64,000 nucleotides of DNA from Alloalcanivorax dieselolei B5 (GCF_000300005.1 NC_018691.1:4669001-4733000); one strand, 5' to 3'. Numbered from the stretch's first letter, positions 1-9,119 are shown. The notes: generated by a model from the letters alone, not told the origin. A program made the numbers and translations.

Positions 1-741
1 GGCGGTGGCGGCGGAGATACGGCCCCCTTCCTTCAGCAATTTGACGCTCTGAATGCCCTCCAGAGTGGCGTCGAAACGAATGCCTTCATCCACATCGTGG
101 GTTTCACCGTCACCAGCGCCATCGACACCGCGAACCGGCAGCGGCACGATTTCGTCCTTGAAGTCACCCGCTTCGGTAGCGCGCCTGGCGCGTTCATGAC
201 TGAGCAGGGCAAAGCGATCCAGCTCGTCCTTGGTCAGGTCGTATTTCTCCGCCATCATCTCAGCGCCCATGAACTGGCTGAAATCCGGTATATCCGGGTA
301 GCGTTCCTTCATCGCCGGGCTGAAGTAGTGCCCCAATCCCTGCTGACGCGCCAGAGAGGACGGCGACCCCATGGGTACCCGGCTCATGGATTCCACGCCG
401 GCGGCGATAACGATGTCCTGGGTGCCGGACATCACCGCCTGGGCGGCGAAATGCAACGCCTGCTGGGAAGACCCGCACTGGCGGTCCACCGAGGTGGCCG
501 GCACCGATTCCGGCAGGCGCGAGGCCAGTACCGCGTTGCGGGCCACGTTATTGGACTGTTCACCGGCCTGGCCGACGCAGCCCATGATCACATCCTCGAT
601 CAAAGCCGGGTCCGCATCGGCGCGATCCAGCAGGGCATTGAGTACCTGGCCGGCCAGATCGGCGGGGTGCCAGCCGGAGAGACGGCCGCCACGGCGGCCA
701 CCCGCGGTGCGGGCCGCGGCAACGATATAGGCTTCACTCAT
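1..741 (-). CDS. Thiolase (acetyl-CoA C-acyltransferase), C-terminus cut off by window edge
   Basis: This gene encodes the N-terminal 247 residues of a thiolase, which cleaves 3-ketoacyl-CoA with CoA to release acetyl-CoA in the last step of beta-oxidation. The N-terminus reads MSEAYIVAAARTAGG, typical of the family. The nucleophilic cysteine is Cys89 in the signature DRQCGSS. The His/Cys catalytic residues of the C-terminal half lie outside the window. Roughly 140-150 residues are missing compared with a normal thiolase of about 390. A copy of the shared TCGTC-N6-GACGA palindrome (825-841) lies 84-100 bp upstream, so the gene appears to have its own promoter although the SDR behind it is on the same strand. 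Confidence 0.93.
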   Translation of the reverse strand, partial: MSEAYIVAAARTAGGRRGGRLSGWHPADLAGQVLNALLDRADADPALIEDVIMGCVGQAGEQSNNVARNAVLASRLPESVPATSVDRQCGSSQQALHFAAQAVMSGTQDIVIAAGVESMSRVPMGSPSSLARQQGLGHYFSPAMKERYPDIPDFSQFMGAEMMAEKYDLTKDELDRFALLSHERARRATEAGDFKDEIVPLPVRGVDGAGDGETHDVDEGIRFDATLEGIQSVKLLKEGGRISAATA

Positions 742-824
742 GTTTCGATCCTTCCTGCGGCGTGCCGCCCGACACGGACGGCACCGATTGATTGAATTCT
801 CAAAGCGTGACAGGGCGGGAGCAC

Positions 825-841
825 CGTCCGAAGCGACGATT
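825..841 (+). promoter_or_regulatory. Palindrome site S1 (TCGTC-N6-GACGA type), thiolase promoter
   Basis: The sequence reads CGTCC-GAAGC-GACGATT. The left arm is CCGTC rather than TCGTC; the right arm GACGA is exact. It lies between the SDR stop and the thiolase start, 84-100 bp upstream of the latter. It is one of nine related copies in the first 26 kb, all intergenic. The binding protein is not shown by sequence. Confidence 0.72.
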
Positions 842-858
842 TTCCCGCCATTGCCGGA

Positions 859-1641
859 TCACCGCGGCGCCATGCGGATGGCGCCGTCCAGGCGCACGCT
901 TTCGCCGTTGAAGTAGCCATTGACGATCATGGTTTCCGCCAGTTGGGCGAATTCATCCGGACTGCCCAGCCGCTTCGGGAACGGCACCGAGGCCGACAGG
1001 GACTGTTTCACGTTTTCCGGCAAACGGGCCAGCAGCGGGGTTTCGAAGATACCCGGCATGATGGTGTTGACACGGATGCCCTCGCTCATCAGGTCACGGG
1101 CCATGGGCAGCGTCATGCCCACCAGGGCGGCCTTCGAGGCGGAGTAGGCGGTCTGCCCGATCTGGCCATCCTGAGCGGCCACCGAGGCGGTGTTGATCAT
1201 CACCCCACGCTCGCCGTGCTCCAGCGGATCCAGGGACAGCATGCCCTTGGCCGCCTTGGCGGAGCAGCGGAAGGAGCCAACCAGGTTGATCTGCACAATG
1301 CGATTGAACTGATCGATCGGATAATGATTGGTGGTGCCGTCCTTTTTGTCCCGGCCAGCGGTCTTGGCGGAGCCTCCGATGCCGGCACAGTTCACCAGGA
1401 TGCGCTCCTGGCCGATGGCGGCACGGGCCTTTTCGAAGCCTTGATCCACGGAGGCATCATCGGTGACGTCCACTTTGCAGAACACGCCACCCAGCTCGGC
1501 CGCCAGGGCTTCACCCTGCTCTTCATTGACGTCGAACAGCGCCACTCGCACCCCGTGGGCGGCCAGCCGCCGGGCGGTGGCCGCTCCCAGGCCGGAAGCC
1601 CCACCGGTAATCACTGCGCTCACGGAAGAATCCAGTTTCAT
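859..1641 (-). CDS. SDR, 3-hydroxyacyl-CoA dehydrogenase type II-like
   Basis: This 260-residue classical short-chain dehydrogenase probably oxidises 3-hydroxyacyl-CoA to 3-ketoacyl-CoA with NAD+, directly before the thiolase step. The nucleotide-binding motif TGGASGLG is at residues 12-19, NCAG follows near 84, and the catalytic set is Ser153, Tyr166 and Lys170 (YSASK). An Asp closes the second beta strand (ALFDVNE), which favours NAD over NADP. The overall pattern resembles the HSD10/type II 3-hydroxyacyl-CoA dehydrogenase group. The start at 1641 is chosen because AAGGA precedes it; a longer reading upstream has no family similarity. The substrate is inferred from family and neighbours. 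Confidence 0.88.
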   Translation of the reverse strand: MKLDSSVSAVITGGASGLGAATARRLAAHGVRVALFDVNEEQGEALAAELGGVFCKVDVTDDASVDQGFEKARAAIGQERILVNCAGIGGSAKTAGRDKKDGTTNHYPIDQFNRIVQINLVGSFRCSAKAAKGMLSLDPLEHGERGVMINTASVAAQDGQIGQTAYSASKAALVGMTLPMARDLMSEGIRVNTIMPGIFETPLLARLPENVKQSLSASVPFPKRLGSPDEFAQLAETMIVNGYFNGESVRLDGAIRMAPR

Positions 1642-2140
1642 AGGAAATCCTTCAATTAACTCATAAAGGGATGACAGCGGCGCTGGGGCGGCTCCGAGAA
1701 CACTGCATCGCAATGAGCACTGAAATTCCAGGAAGTATCCAGGTTCTGACGGTGTACGTTCGTTCTCTTTTAATGCCACGGTGAGACCGCGCCGCTGCCT
1801 GCCTGCTTAGGCTCTAAAAAGGCTAGGAGAGTGCGCGGATACTGGATATCGTCTAAATGGACGAAACAGTGCAAGCCCTTTGATATTTATGGAATAAACA
1901 GAAACAAGGCCCTGGATTTCTCGTCTGATCCCTGGCGAAAACTGCCGGTTCCGTTGGCAAAACCTCGCCACCTCCCTACAAGTCACCGCACCGGCTTGAA
2001 CATAAGCCCCCACGGCTGTAGTTTTCAGGATACCGTTTGGTAGGTTCGGGAATTGGCGCCTGCATTTTGCCCTGGCGTAAGGCCATAACAACAAGAACCG
2101 ATGGTTGCATCGGCTCGGTTCACCCCTGAGGTAGGCTTCC
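1642..2140. promoter_or_regulatory. Divergent intergenic region between SDR and LuxR regulator
   Basis: About 500 bp separate the two divergent genes. The only clear element is palindrome S2 (1847-1863). An open frame on the minus strand (1807-2142) has no recognisable protein features and would cover the promoter, so I do not call it. No hairpin terminator is needed or seen. The long spacing leaves room for two separate promoters. Confidence 0.5.
1847..1863 (-). promoter_or_regulatory. Palindrome site S2, SDR/regulator divergent region
   Basis: Read on the minus strand it is CGTCC-ATTTA-GACGATA, with both 5-bp arms (TCGTC, GACGA) intact when flanks are included. It is about 207 bp upstream of the SDR start and 278 bp upstream of the LuxR start. 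It is the only copy oriented opposite to the rest, judged by the flanking bases. It could serve autoregulation of the LuxR gene. Confidence 0.66.
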
Positions 2141-4873
2141 ATGAAGACGTCGAGCTATCTGCTTTCCACGAGGACGCTGCTCAACAGCAAGCTGAGCCCG
2201 CCCACGTCGCATTCTTCACAGGTTACCCGCACCCGCATCCGTGACTCCGCGGTGGGGGCCAGCGCCGCCAAGCTGGTGTTGTTCCAGGCGCCGGCGGGCT
2301 TCGGTAAATCCACCCTGATGGCGCAATGCCTGGAACGCTTTGAATCCGAGGGCGTGGCCACCGCCTGGTTGACCCTGGACGACGCCGACAACGACATCCA
2401 ACGCTTCCTCTCCTGCGTCGAGGCGGCCATCTCCTCGATGATGGAACTGCCCCAGGAACCGGAACGCGGCCTGCATTCCAGCAAGTCGCCCGGCGACACC
2501 GCGCTGGAACTGGTCACCAGCCTGGCCGCCGAACACGCCGCCTTTGCCCTGTTCCTGGATGATTTCGAACGCATCCACGAACCCACCGTGCTGGGACTGG
2601 TGCGTGAAATCATCGATCACCTGCCGCACAACTGCCGTCTGGTGATCGGCTCGCGCAGCGTGCCGGAGCTGGGCCTGGGGCGGCTGCGGGCGCGTGGGAG
2701 GCTACTGGAAATCGACTCCGAACTGATGCGTTTCTCCAAGGAGGAAACCCATCAGTTTCTCAATGGCTGCCGCCAGCTGTCGCTGTCGCTGGACGATCTC
2801 GGCCATATCCACGACAAAACCGAAGGCTGGGTGGCGGCGCTCTGGCTCGCTTCCCTGGCATTGGAGCACCACCCGGCGCCGGCGGAGTTCATTGCCAGCT
2901 TCTCCGGCGAAAATCGCGCGGTGGCCCATTATCTGGCCGAGGATGTGCTCTCCCAGCAACCGCCGCGGGTGAGGAATTTCCTGCTGCGCACCAGCATCCT
3001 GCGCTACATGAGCGTGCCGCTGTGCAATGCCCTGTTGCCGGACACCGACAGCGAATCGCTGATCAACCTGCTCAACGAGGCCAATATTTTCCTGGTGCCG
3101 ATCGAAGGGCAGGAGCGGCTGTACCGCTACCACAGCCTGTTCGCCGATTTCCTGCGCGCCCAGTTGGAGCAGCACCTGCCCCAGGAAGTCCCCTATCTGC
3201 ACCGCGCCGCCTCGCACTGGTTCGAGGATCAGCACCGCCCGGTACCGGCCATCGATCATGCCCTGGAGGGCAAGGATTACCGCCGCGCTCTGGAGTTACT
3301 GTCGGTGCACGGTGAGGAGCTGCTGGCCCAGGGGCGCATGCGTCTGTTGGCGCGCTGGTTCGAGACCATCCCGGCGGAGCGTCTGGAAGACTATCCTCTG
3401 CTACAGGCGATTCATGTCTGGGCGCTGTGTTTCACCGCCAGCCCGCGCAAGGCCATGGATCTGCTGCAGCGCACCGGCCTGGAAAACTCCCGCGATCCGC
3501 AAATCCGTCCCCATGTGCTGGCGCTGCGTCCTTCGATCCTGGCGATCATGGACGACTTCGAGGAAGCCTACCGGATCGGCCGCGAAGCCCTGAAGCAACT
3601 GCCCAACGGCGACCCCTTCGCCGACACCGCGCTGGTCAATACCGTGGCCAATGCCTATTCGGTGATGGGCGAGTACCAGGAAGCCCGGCAGCTGCTGGAC
3701 GGCGCCCGCGATGTCCAGGGGGTCTACGAAAGCGCCTTCAACGCCATGTATTCCGAGTCGGTGGAAGGCATCATCGACTTGCAGGAAGGCCGCCAGCGCC
3801 AGGCCGCCGCCCGCTTCCGTCTCGCGGTGGGTATGACCCGGGCGCGCGGCGCCTTTTCCTTCAGCGGCACCACCGGTAATGCCTGGGCCGGCGTACTGCA
3901 TGCCAGTGCCGTCTACGAGTCCAATGACCTGCCGCAAGCGGCGCGGCTGCTCAATGTCTATGTACCGCTGGTGCGCGACATCGGCCTGCCGGATCACATG
4001 ATCCTTGGCGATGTCATGCTCTCCCGCATCGCCTTCCACGAGGGCGATCTGGATAAGGCGTTCCAGATTCTGGCCTCCCTGGAACTGACCGGACACCGGC
4101 GCCAACAGCCCCGGGTGGTTGCCACGGCGCGCCTGGAGCGGGCTCACCTGATGCTGCTGCAGGGTGACGAAGAGGCCTCCCTGGCCGAGCTGGACCGGGC
4201 CGATGATCCGCAAGTATGGGACCGGGTGAAGAAACTGCGGCTGCTGGCCAACGACCTGGAAACCGCGCAAATCGGCCGGTTACGCTGGGAGAGTCTGGTC
4301 GGCGACGCCGGCCGGGCGGTGGAGAAGCTGCGCGAAGCGATCGCGGAAGCGGTGGACGATTCCCGCTACCGCCGCGCCTGCAAGCTGCGTCTGTTCCTGG
4401 CGGTGGCGCTGCAGCGCAAGGGGCAGTTGCGCGGCGCCCTGGAAGAAATGGAGAAAGTGCTCAAGGAAGCCTGCCGCGAAGGTTACTTCCGCCTGATCCT
4501 GGATGAAGGCCCGCGAGTGGGCGCGCTGGTGGTGCATCTGCAATCCGATACCCTTGAGCGGAAACAGGATCGCCGTGAGCCGCTGTTCGCCGAATACCTG
4601 CAACAGTTGCTGCAAGGGTTCGGCCCCACTGTGTTCAATGCTTATCCACCGGTGGAAGACGCCCAGGCGCTGCTCTTGCCCGAACCGCTGACGCGCAAGG
4701 AAATCCGCGTGCTCAAGCTGCTCGCGGAAGGGCACTCCAACAGCGCCATGGCGGAAAAGCTGTTTGTCTCCGACAGCACCATCCGTACCCATTTACGCAA
4801 CATCAACGCCAAGCTCAACGCCAGCAACCGCACCGAAGCGGTGGCCATTGCCCGCAAGGCCGGAGTGGTTTAG
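2141..4873 (+). CDS. MalT/AlkS-like ATP-dependent LuxR-family transcriptional regulator
   Basis: This 910-residue protein has the architecture of large ATP-binding LuxR (LAL) regulators such as MalT and AlkS. A P-loop APAGFGKST lies at residues 50-58, and an acidic Walker B-like stretch (ALFLDDFER) near 140. A long helical/TPR-like middle follows, and a C-terminal LuxR helix-turn-helix occupies about 845-905 (LTRKEIRVLKLLAEG ... STIRTHLRNINAKL). Such proteins bind an effector and ATP, oligomerise and activate transcription. It is the only large regulator inside the catabolic island and is divergent from the SDR, so it is the best candidate to bind the nine TCGTC-N6-GACGA sites. AlkS controls alkane genes in pseudomonads; an equivalent role here is inference. 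The inducer is unknown. Confidence 0.9.
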   Translation: MKTSSYLLSTRTLLNSKLSPPTSHSSQVTRTRIRDSAVGASAAKLVLFQAPAGFGKSTLMAQCLERFESEGVATAWLTLDDADNDIQRFLSCVEAAISSMMELPQEPERGLHSSKSPGDTALELVTSLAAEHAAFALFLDDFERIHEPTVLGLVREIIDHLPHNCRLVIGSRSVPELGLGRLRARGRLLEIDSELMRFSKEETHQFLNGCRQLSLSLDDLGHIHDKTEGWVAALWLASLALEHHPAPAEFIASFSGENRAVAHYLAEDVLSQQPPRVRNFLLRTSILRYMSVPLCNALLPDTDSESLINLLNEANIFLVPIEGQERLYRYHSLFADFLRAQLEQHLPQEVPYLHRAASHWFEDQHRPVPAIDHALEGKDYRRALELLSVHGEELLAQGRMRLLARWFETIPAERLEDYPLLQAIHVWALCFTASPRKAMDLLQRTGLENSRDPQIRPHVLALRPSILAIMDDFEEAYRIGREALKQLPNGDPFADTALVNTVANAYSVMGEYQEARQLLDGARDVQGVYESAFNAMYSESVEGIIDLQEGRQRQAAARFRLAVGMTRARGAFSFSGTTGNAWAGVLHASAVYESNDLPQAARLLNVYVPLVRDIGLPDHMILGDVMLSRIAFHEGDLDKAFQILASLELTGHRRQQPRVVATARLERAHLMLLQGDEEASLAELDRADDPQVWDRVKKLRLLANDLETAQIGRLRWESLVGDAGRAVEKLREAIAEAVDDSRYRRACKLRLFLAVALQRKGQLRGALEEMEKVLKEACREGYFRLILDEGPRVGALVVHLQSDTLERKQDRREPLFAEYLQQLLQGFGPTVFNAYPPVEDAQALLLPEPLTRKEIRVLKLLAEGHSNSAMAEKLFVSDSTIRTHLRNINAKLNASNRTEAVAIARKAGVV

Positions 4874-4889
4874 AACCACCAAACGCCGG

Positions 4890-6176
4890 CTAGCGCAGGA
4901 TCAGGAAAGCGCGGAAATCATTCACGTTGGTATGGGTGGGGCCAGTAACCACCAGGCCGTCCAGCGCCTGGAAGAACCCGTAGGCATCGTGGTCGGCCAG
5001 CGCCTGCCGGCCATCCACCTGACGCGCCCGGGCCTCGGCCATCAGACCCGGGTGGTAGACCGCGCCGGCGTTATCCTCGGTACCGTCGATGCCATCGGTG
5101 TCACAGGCCAGGGCATGAATACCCGGCACATCGTCAAGACTCAACGCCGCCCCGAGCAGAAACTCCGCATTGCGGCCGCCTCGCCCCTTGCCGGTCACGG
5201 TCACCGTGGTTTCGCCGCCCGATAACAGCACCAGAGGCAATCGCAAACCGCCAAAACCACCGCCACGCCGGGCCTGATGGGCCAACTCCGCGTGCAAGGC
5301 ACCAAGGTCCCGGGCCTCGCCTTCGAGACGGTCGGACAACACCGCCGCCACCACTCCCTGCTCCCGCGCCCGTCGGGCAGCGGCACGCAGGCTCAGCGCC
5401 GGCGTGGCGATGCAGTTGAGACGGGTGGACTGAAAACAGGGCGCGCCGGGTTTCGGGGTTTCCGACGCCGGGTCCTTCAGATGACGGCGCACCGCCTCCG
5501 GCACATCGATACCGTAGCGTTCCAGCACCGCCAGCGCCTGATCCGACGTGGAAGCGTCCGGCACCGTGGGGCCGGACGCGATGACGCTGGGGTCATCGCC
5601 GGGCACATCGGAAATCACCAGCGTGTGGGATTCGGCGGGCGCCAGCGCCTCGGCCAGGCGCCCGCCCTTGATCGCCGACAGGTGCTTGCGCACCGTATTG
5701 ATCTCATCGATGGCGGCGCCGCAGCGTAACAGCTCACCGGTGAGCGCCTGTTTGCAGGCCAGGGACAGGCCTTCAGCGGGCAGACTCAGTAGTGACGAGC
5801 CACCGCCGGAGATCAGGCACAGCACCCGGTCTGCGGGCCCCGCCGCCCGGGCCAGTTCCAGAATACGCCGGGCGGCCCGTTCTCCGGCCTCGTCCGGTAC
5901 CGGATGCGCGGCTTCCACCACTTCGATATGGCGGGTGGGCAGACCATGACCGTAACGGGTCACCACCAGGCCGGACAGCGGGCCGGACCAATGCGCTTCC
6001 ACCGCCCGCGCCATGGCCGCCGCCGCTTTACCGGCACCGAGCACCAGCAACGGACCGCCGTCGTCTTCCGGCAACCAGGGCGGAACACAGTGTTCCGGTT
6101 GCGCGGCAAGGACCGCCGCGTCGAACAATTCACGCAGAAGGCGCTGGGGCGCCTCCGGATCCTGCACTAGGTCCAC
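4890..6176 (-). CDS. Glycerate 2-kinase (MOFRL family)
   Basis: The product matches the DUF4147/MOFRL glycerate kinase family, which phosphorylates D-glycerate at O2 in glyoxylate/hydroxypyruvate or tartronate metabolism. Visible features are a Gly-rich LGAGKAAAAMA near residue 47, LISGGGSSLL near 122-131, a DVPGDDPSVIASGPT stretch, and the C-terminal LSGGETTVTVTGKGRGGRNAEF-type MOFRL core. I choose a GTG start at 6176 because GAGG sits 8 nt before it. The frame stays open to a TTG at 6209 but that extension is made of the tandem repeat described separately. It is the last gene of the racemase-SDR-crotonase operon, an unexpected place for a glycerate kinase. It converges on the LuxR gene. Confidence 0.85.
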   Translation of the reverse strand: MDLVQDPEAPQRLLRELFDAAVLAAQPEHCVPPWLPEDDGGPLLVLGAGKAAAAMARAVEAHWSGPLSGLVVTRYGHGLPTRHIEVVEAAHPVPDEAGERAARRILELARAAGPADRVLCLISGGGSSLLSLPAEGLSLACKQALTGELLRCGAAIDEINTVRKHLSAIKGGRLAEALAPAESHTLVISDVPGDDPSVIASGPTVPDASTSDQALAVLERYGIDVPEAVRRHLKDPASETPKPGAPCFQSTRLNCIATPALSLRAAARRAREQGVVAAVLSDRLEGEARDLGALHAELAHQARRGGGFGGLRLPLVLLSGGETTVTVTGKGRGGRNAEFLLGAALSLDDVPGIHALACDTDGIDGTEDNAGAVYHPGLMAEARARQVDGRQALADHDAYGFFQALDGLVVTGPTHTNVNDFRAFLILR

Positions 6177-6186
6177 CCGTATCACC

Positions 6187-6210
6187 TCACGGGACAATTC
6201 ACGGGACAAT
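6187..6210. repeat. Perfect 12-bp tandem duplication before glycerate kinase
   Basis: The unit TCACGGGACAAT occurs twice back to back (6187-6198 and 6199-6210). The first copy also contains the putative ribosome-binding site of the glycerate kinase gene on the minus strand. It is probably a small local duplication; a regulatory role is not shown. Confidence 0.6.
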
Positions 6211-6223
6211 CACGAAAGAACGC

Positions 6224-7051
6224 TCAATGCTCCGGATCACGGAACACCGGCGCGCGCTTCTCCATTCTGGCATAAACCGCTTCGACCTGGTTGGGCTGGC
6301 CGATGATCGCATCCTGTTCCACTGATTCCGCCAGCAGCACCCGGGCCGCCTGCTCCCGCGGCATGGCGGATTGATTGAGCAGGCGCTTCATGGCGCGCAC
6401 CGCATGGGGGTTGCGACCGGCGATGTCCCGGGCCATGGCCAGGGCTTCCTCGCGGGGAGATTCACATACCCGCGTCACCAGTCCCAGGTCCGCCGCCTCT
6501 TCACCATCGAAAATACGGCCGGAATAGCACAGCTCGCGCACCCGATCCGGCCGTACCAGCTCACTGATCAACACCATGCCGGCCATATCCGGCACCAGCC
6601 CCCACTGAATCTCCATCACCGACCAGCGGGAATCGGCACGGGCCAGACGCAGGTCCGCGCCCAGGGCGACTTGCAGGCCACCGCCAAAGGCGACACCGTG
6701 GACCGCGGCAATCACCGGAACCGGCACATCGCGCCAGACCATGGCGGCGTACTGGGCCTGATTGCTGTCGCCGTGGGTGCGTTCGGCCAGGGTCTTACGG
6801 CCGCCGACACCAGCGCCGCTGCCTTGCGCCATGCGCGAGAAATTTTCCATGTCCAGCCCGGCGCAAAAGCTCTTGCCCTCACCGCTGAGCACCACGGCGC
6901 GCAGCCCCTGCCAAGCGGAAAGCCGCTCCGCCATCCCGGCCAGAGCGGCAAACAGCTCGCTGCTCAGCGCATTGTGCTTGTCCGGCCGGTTGAGGCGAAC
7001 CTCCACCACCCCGGGCGTCTCGGTTTCGATCACACGGATCACGTCACTCAT
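6224..7051 (-). CDS. Crotonase / enoyl-CoA hydratase family protein
   Basis: This 275-residue crotonase-fold protein carries the oxyanion-hole signatures SFCAGLDM and HGVAFGGGLQ and the typical helix GLVPDMAGM. The position of the first catalytic glutamate of rat enoyl-CoA hydratase (GGGCE) is Gln here (GGGLQ), and the second position is Asp (LVPD). Plain 2-enoyl-CoA hydratase chemistry is therefore uncertain; an isomerase or lyase is possible. The start has GAGGAG 6 nt upstream. The gene sits 15 bp behind the dienoyl-reductase-like SDR in the racemase operon. Confidence 0.85.
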   Translation of the reverse strand: MSDVIRVIETETPGVVEVRLNRPDKHNALSSELFAALAGMAERLSAWQGLRAVVLSGEGKSFCAGLDMENFSRMAQGSGAGVGGRKTLAERTHGDSNQAQYAAMVWRDVPVPVIAAVHGVAFGGGLQVALGADLRLARADSRWSVMEIQWGLVPDMAGMVLISELVRPDRVRELCYSGRIFDGEEAADLGLVTRVCESPREEALAMARDIAGRNPHAVRAMKRLLNQSAMPREQAARVLLAESVEQDAIIGQPNQVEAVYARMEKRAPVFRDPEH

Positions 7052-7066
7052 GGTCTCTCCTCGGAG

Positions 7067-7951
7067 CTAGGACCGCTGCTGCTTGTCCTTTTCGTTCTGG
7101 CGGGTAATGGCGTCCCGGGCCTGTTGCCATTCGTCATCGCCCCAGGCCGCGAGTTCGGCAAAGTTACCACCGTCCGCCTGATAACGCCCGCCGTCGATGG
7201 CGATGGTCTGGCCGTTCACATACTCGGAACCCGGCGCCAGCAGATAGGCCGCCAGGTTGGCCAACTCCGGCATCTTGCCCGGACGTCCCATGGGACACCC
7301 CCGCACCTGCATGCCGCCGAGCGGCCCCAACCGCTTACTCATGCCCTCGGTGGGGAACAGGCCCGGCGCGATGGCGTTGAAGCGCAACCCCCGGTTACCC
7401 CATTCCACCGCCAGCGACTGAGTCATGGCGTGAAGGCCGGCCTTGGACATGGCGGAAGGCACCACGAACGGGGAACCATTCCATACCCAGGTGGTAAGGA
7501 TGGACACTACCGACGCACTGACGCCTTCCGCCAGCCAGCGCTTGCCACAGGCCTGGGTGACCAGGAAGCTGCCACGAAACACAATGCTGGAAATGGCATC
7601 GAAGCCGCGGCTGGACAGGTCCTCGGTGCGGCTGATGAAGTTGCCGGCGGCATTGTTGAGCAATCCGGTCAGGGCGCCACCGTCCTTCCAGATGGTATCG
7701 ACCATCGCCTCGATGGCGTCGGCGTCACGAATATCACAGGTAACCGGCACCACGGTGCCGCCATGGGCGTCCATCAAGGCTTTCGCGGTCTCTTCCAGGA
7801 CCGCGCCACGGCGGCCGCAGATATAGACGCGGGCACCGAGGATCAGCAAGGCCTCGGCCATTTCCCGGCCCAGGCCGGTACCCCCGCCGGTCACCAGAAT
7901 GCGGTGGTCCTTGAGCAGATCGGGGCGAAACATCAAATCACTGGCTTGCAC
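7067..7951 (-). CDS. SDR resembling 2,4-dienoyl-CoA reductase (DECR type)
   Basis: This 294-residue SDR has TGGGTGLG at residues 21-28 and NNAAGNF near 99. At the usual YxxxK position it reads PSAMSK, so Tyr is replaced by Ser166 while Lys170 is kept. Mammalian DECR-type 2,4-dienoyl-CoA reductases show the same VVPSASAKAG pattern followed by a LAAEWG helix, and the match here (VVPSAMSKAG ... LAVEWG) is close. The expected reaction is NADPH-dependent reduction of 2,4-dienoyl-CoA made from unsaturated substrates. The start is a GTG with GGAGGAAA upstream. It lies in one operon with the CoA-transferase-like racemase upstream and the crotonase downstream. Confidence 0.85.
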   Translation of the reverse strand: MQASDLMFRPDLLKDHRILVTGGGTGLGREMAEALLILGARVYICGRRGAVLEETAKALMDAHGGTVVPVTCDIRDADAIEAMVDTIWKDGGALTGLLNNAAGNFISRTEDLSSRGFDAISSIVFRGSFLVTQACGKRWLAEGVSASVVSILTTWVWNGSPFVVPSAMSKAGLHAMTQSLAVEWGNRGLRFNAIAPGLFPTEGMSKRLGPLGGMQVRGCPMGRPGKMPELANLAAYLLAPGSEYVNGQTIAIDGGRYQADGGNFAELAAWGDDEWQQARDAITRQNEKDKQQRS

Positions 7952-7988
7952 GGTTATTTCCTCCGGATCAGGAACTCACTCATCGCTG

Positions 7989-9119
7989 TCAAAGAATGCC
8001 GCTTTCCCGCAGGCCGGCCTGACGGGTCTCGTCGATGCCCCAGTCCGACAACACTGCTTCACTGTCCTGCCCACGGGCGGAAGGGGCCCGTGGCGCCGGT
8101 GGCGGAGTACGGCTGAAACGCGGCGCCGGCGCCGGCTGTACCACGCCGTCCACGGTGATAAAGGTGTGGCGGGCGCGGTTGTGCGGATGTTGCGGCGCTT
8201 CTTCCCAGTCCAGCACCGGCGCGAAACAGGCATCGCTGCCTTCCAACCTTTCGCACCAGTAATCCCGGGGCTGGCTGGCGAACAGCCGGGTCAGTTTGGT
8301 TTTCAGAGACGGCCATCGCTGGCGATCGTTTTGCGCTTCGAATTCCGGATCGTCGATTTCCGCGCGCTTCAACAACTCGGCATAGAACTGCGGCTCGATG
8401 GCGCCCACCGCCACGAACTTACCGTCGGCGCACTGATAGGTGTCGTAGTAAGGCGCGGCGCCATCCAGCAGGTTGGCGCTGCGTTCGTTACGCCAGGCGC
8501 CGGCGGCTTTCATGCCGTACATCATCGCCGAGAGCAGCGCGGCGCCATCGGTCATGGCGGCATCCACCACCTGCCCCTGACCGGAAGCGCGGGATTCGTA
8601 GACGGCGGCGAGGATACCGAAGGCGAGCATCATGGCACCGCCACCAAAATCACCGACATAGTTGAGCGGCGGCGGCGGGCCGTCAGCACGACCGATGCCA
8701 TGCAGCGCACCGGTCAGTGCGATGTAATTCAGGTCGTGGCCGGCGGCGCTGGAGAGCGGACCGAACTGGCCCCACCCGGTCATGCGGCCGAATACCAGGG
8801 AAGGCCGCCGGCGCAGGCAGACTTCCGGCCCCAGCCCCATTTTTTCCATCACGCCGGGGCGGAACCCCTCGATCAGCACGTCGGCCTGTTCCACCAGGTC
8901 CAGTACCAGATCGGCGGCACCGGGCTTCTTCAGATCCAGCGCCAGGGAGCGCCGCCCCCGGGCCAGCACATCAAACCGGGCGGACCCGGGCTCGCCGCGG
9001 CCGGGGCGGTCGATACGGATCACCTCCGCCCCCATGTCCGCGAACATCATCGAGCAAAACGGGCCCGGCCCGATGCCCACCATCTCGATGATCTTCAAAC
9101 CTTTCAGGGGTCCCGACAT
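7989..9119 (-). CDS. CaiB/BaiF family III CoA-transferase, alpha-methylacyl-CoA racemase-like
   Basis: The 376-residue protein belongs to the type III CoA-transferase fold. It has [17 protein letters not shown] at the start, then GADVIRID-like [10 protein letters not shown], and the racemase pair His128 (AGHDLNY) and Asp157 (YVGDFGGG). This favours alpha-methylacyl-CoA racemase (AMACR/Mcr), which epimerises the 2-methyl centre so that branched chains can enter beta-oxidation, over CoA transfer. The start at 9119 follows GGAGGA by 6 nt; the reading frame continues upstream but through the promoter. It is the first gene of a four-gene operon ending with glycerate kinase, and palindrome S3 lies 69-85 bp upstream. 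Confidence 0.88.
   Translation of the reverse strand: MSGPLKGLKIIEMVGIGPGPFCSMMFADMGAEVIRIDRPGRGEPGSARFDVLARGRRSLALDLKKPGAADLVLDLVEQADVLIEGFRPGVMEKMGLGPEVCLRRRPSLVFGRMTGWGQFGPLSSAAGHDLNYIALTGALHGIGRADGPPPPLNYVGDFGGGAMMLAFGILAAVYESRASGQGQVVDAAMTDGAALLSAMMYGMKAAGAWRNERSANLLDGAAPYYDTYQCADGKFVAVGAIEPQFYAELLKRAEIDDPEFEAQNDRQRWPSLKTKLTRLFASQPRDYWCERLEGSDACFAPVLDWEEAPQHPHNRARHTFITVDGVVQPAPAPRFSRTPPPAPRAPSARGQDSEAVLSDWGIDETRQAGLRESGIL

Noticed and set aside
1807-2142. 111-codon open frame on the minus strand in the LuxR promoter region
   Set aside because: No recognisable protein motifs, it overlaps the palindrome S2 and the regulator start, and the residue use (many Arg/Cys, few acidic) is unlike the neighbours.
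6371-8116. 581-codon plus-strand open frame opposite the crotonase and SDR
   Set aside because: It is antisense to two clearly conserved genes, and is rich in His/Gln/Gly/Arg as expected from reading GC-rich codons backwards.
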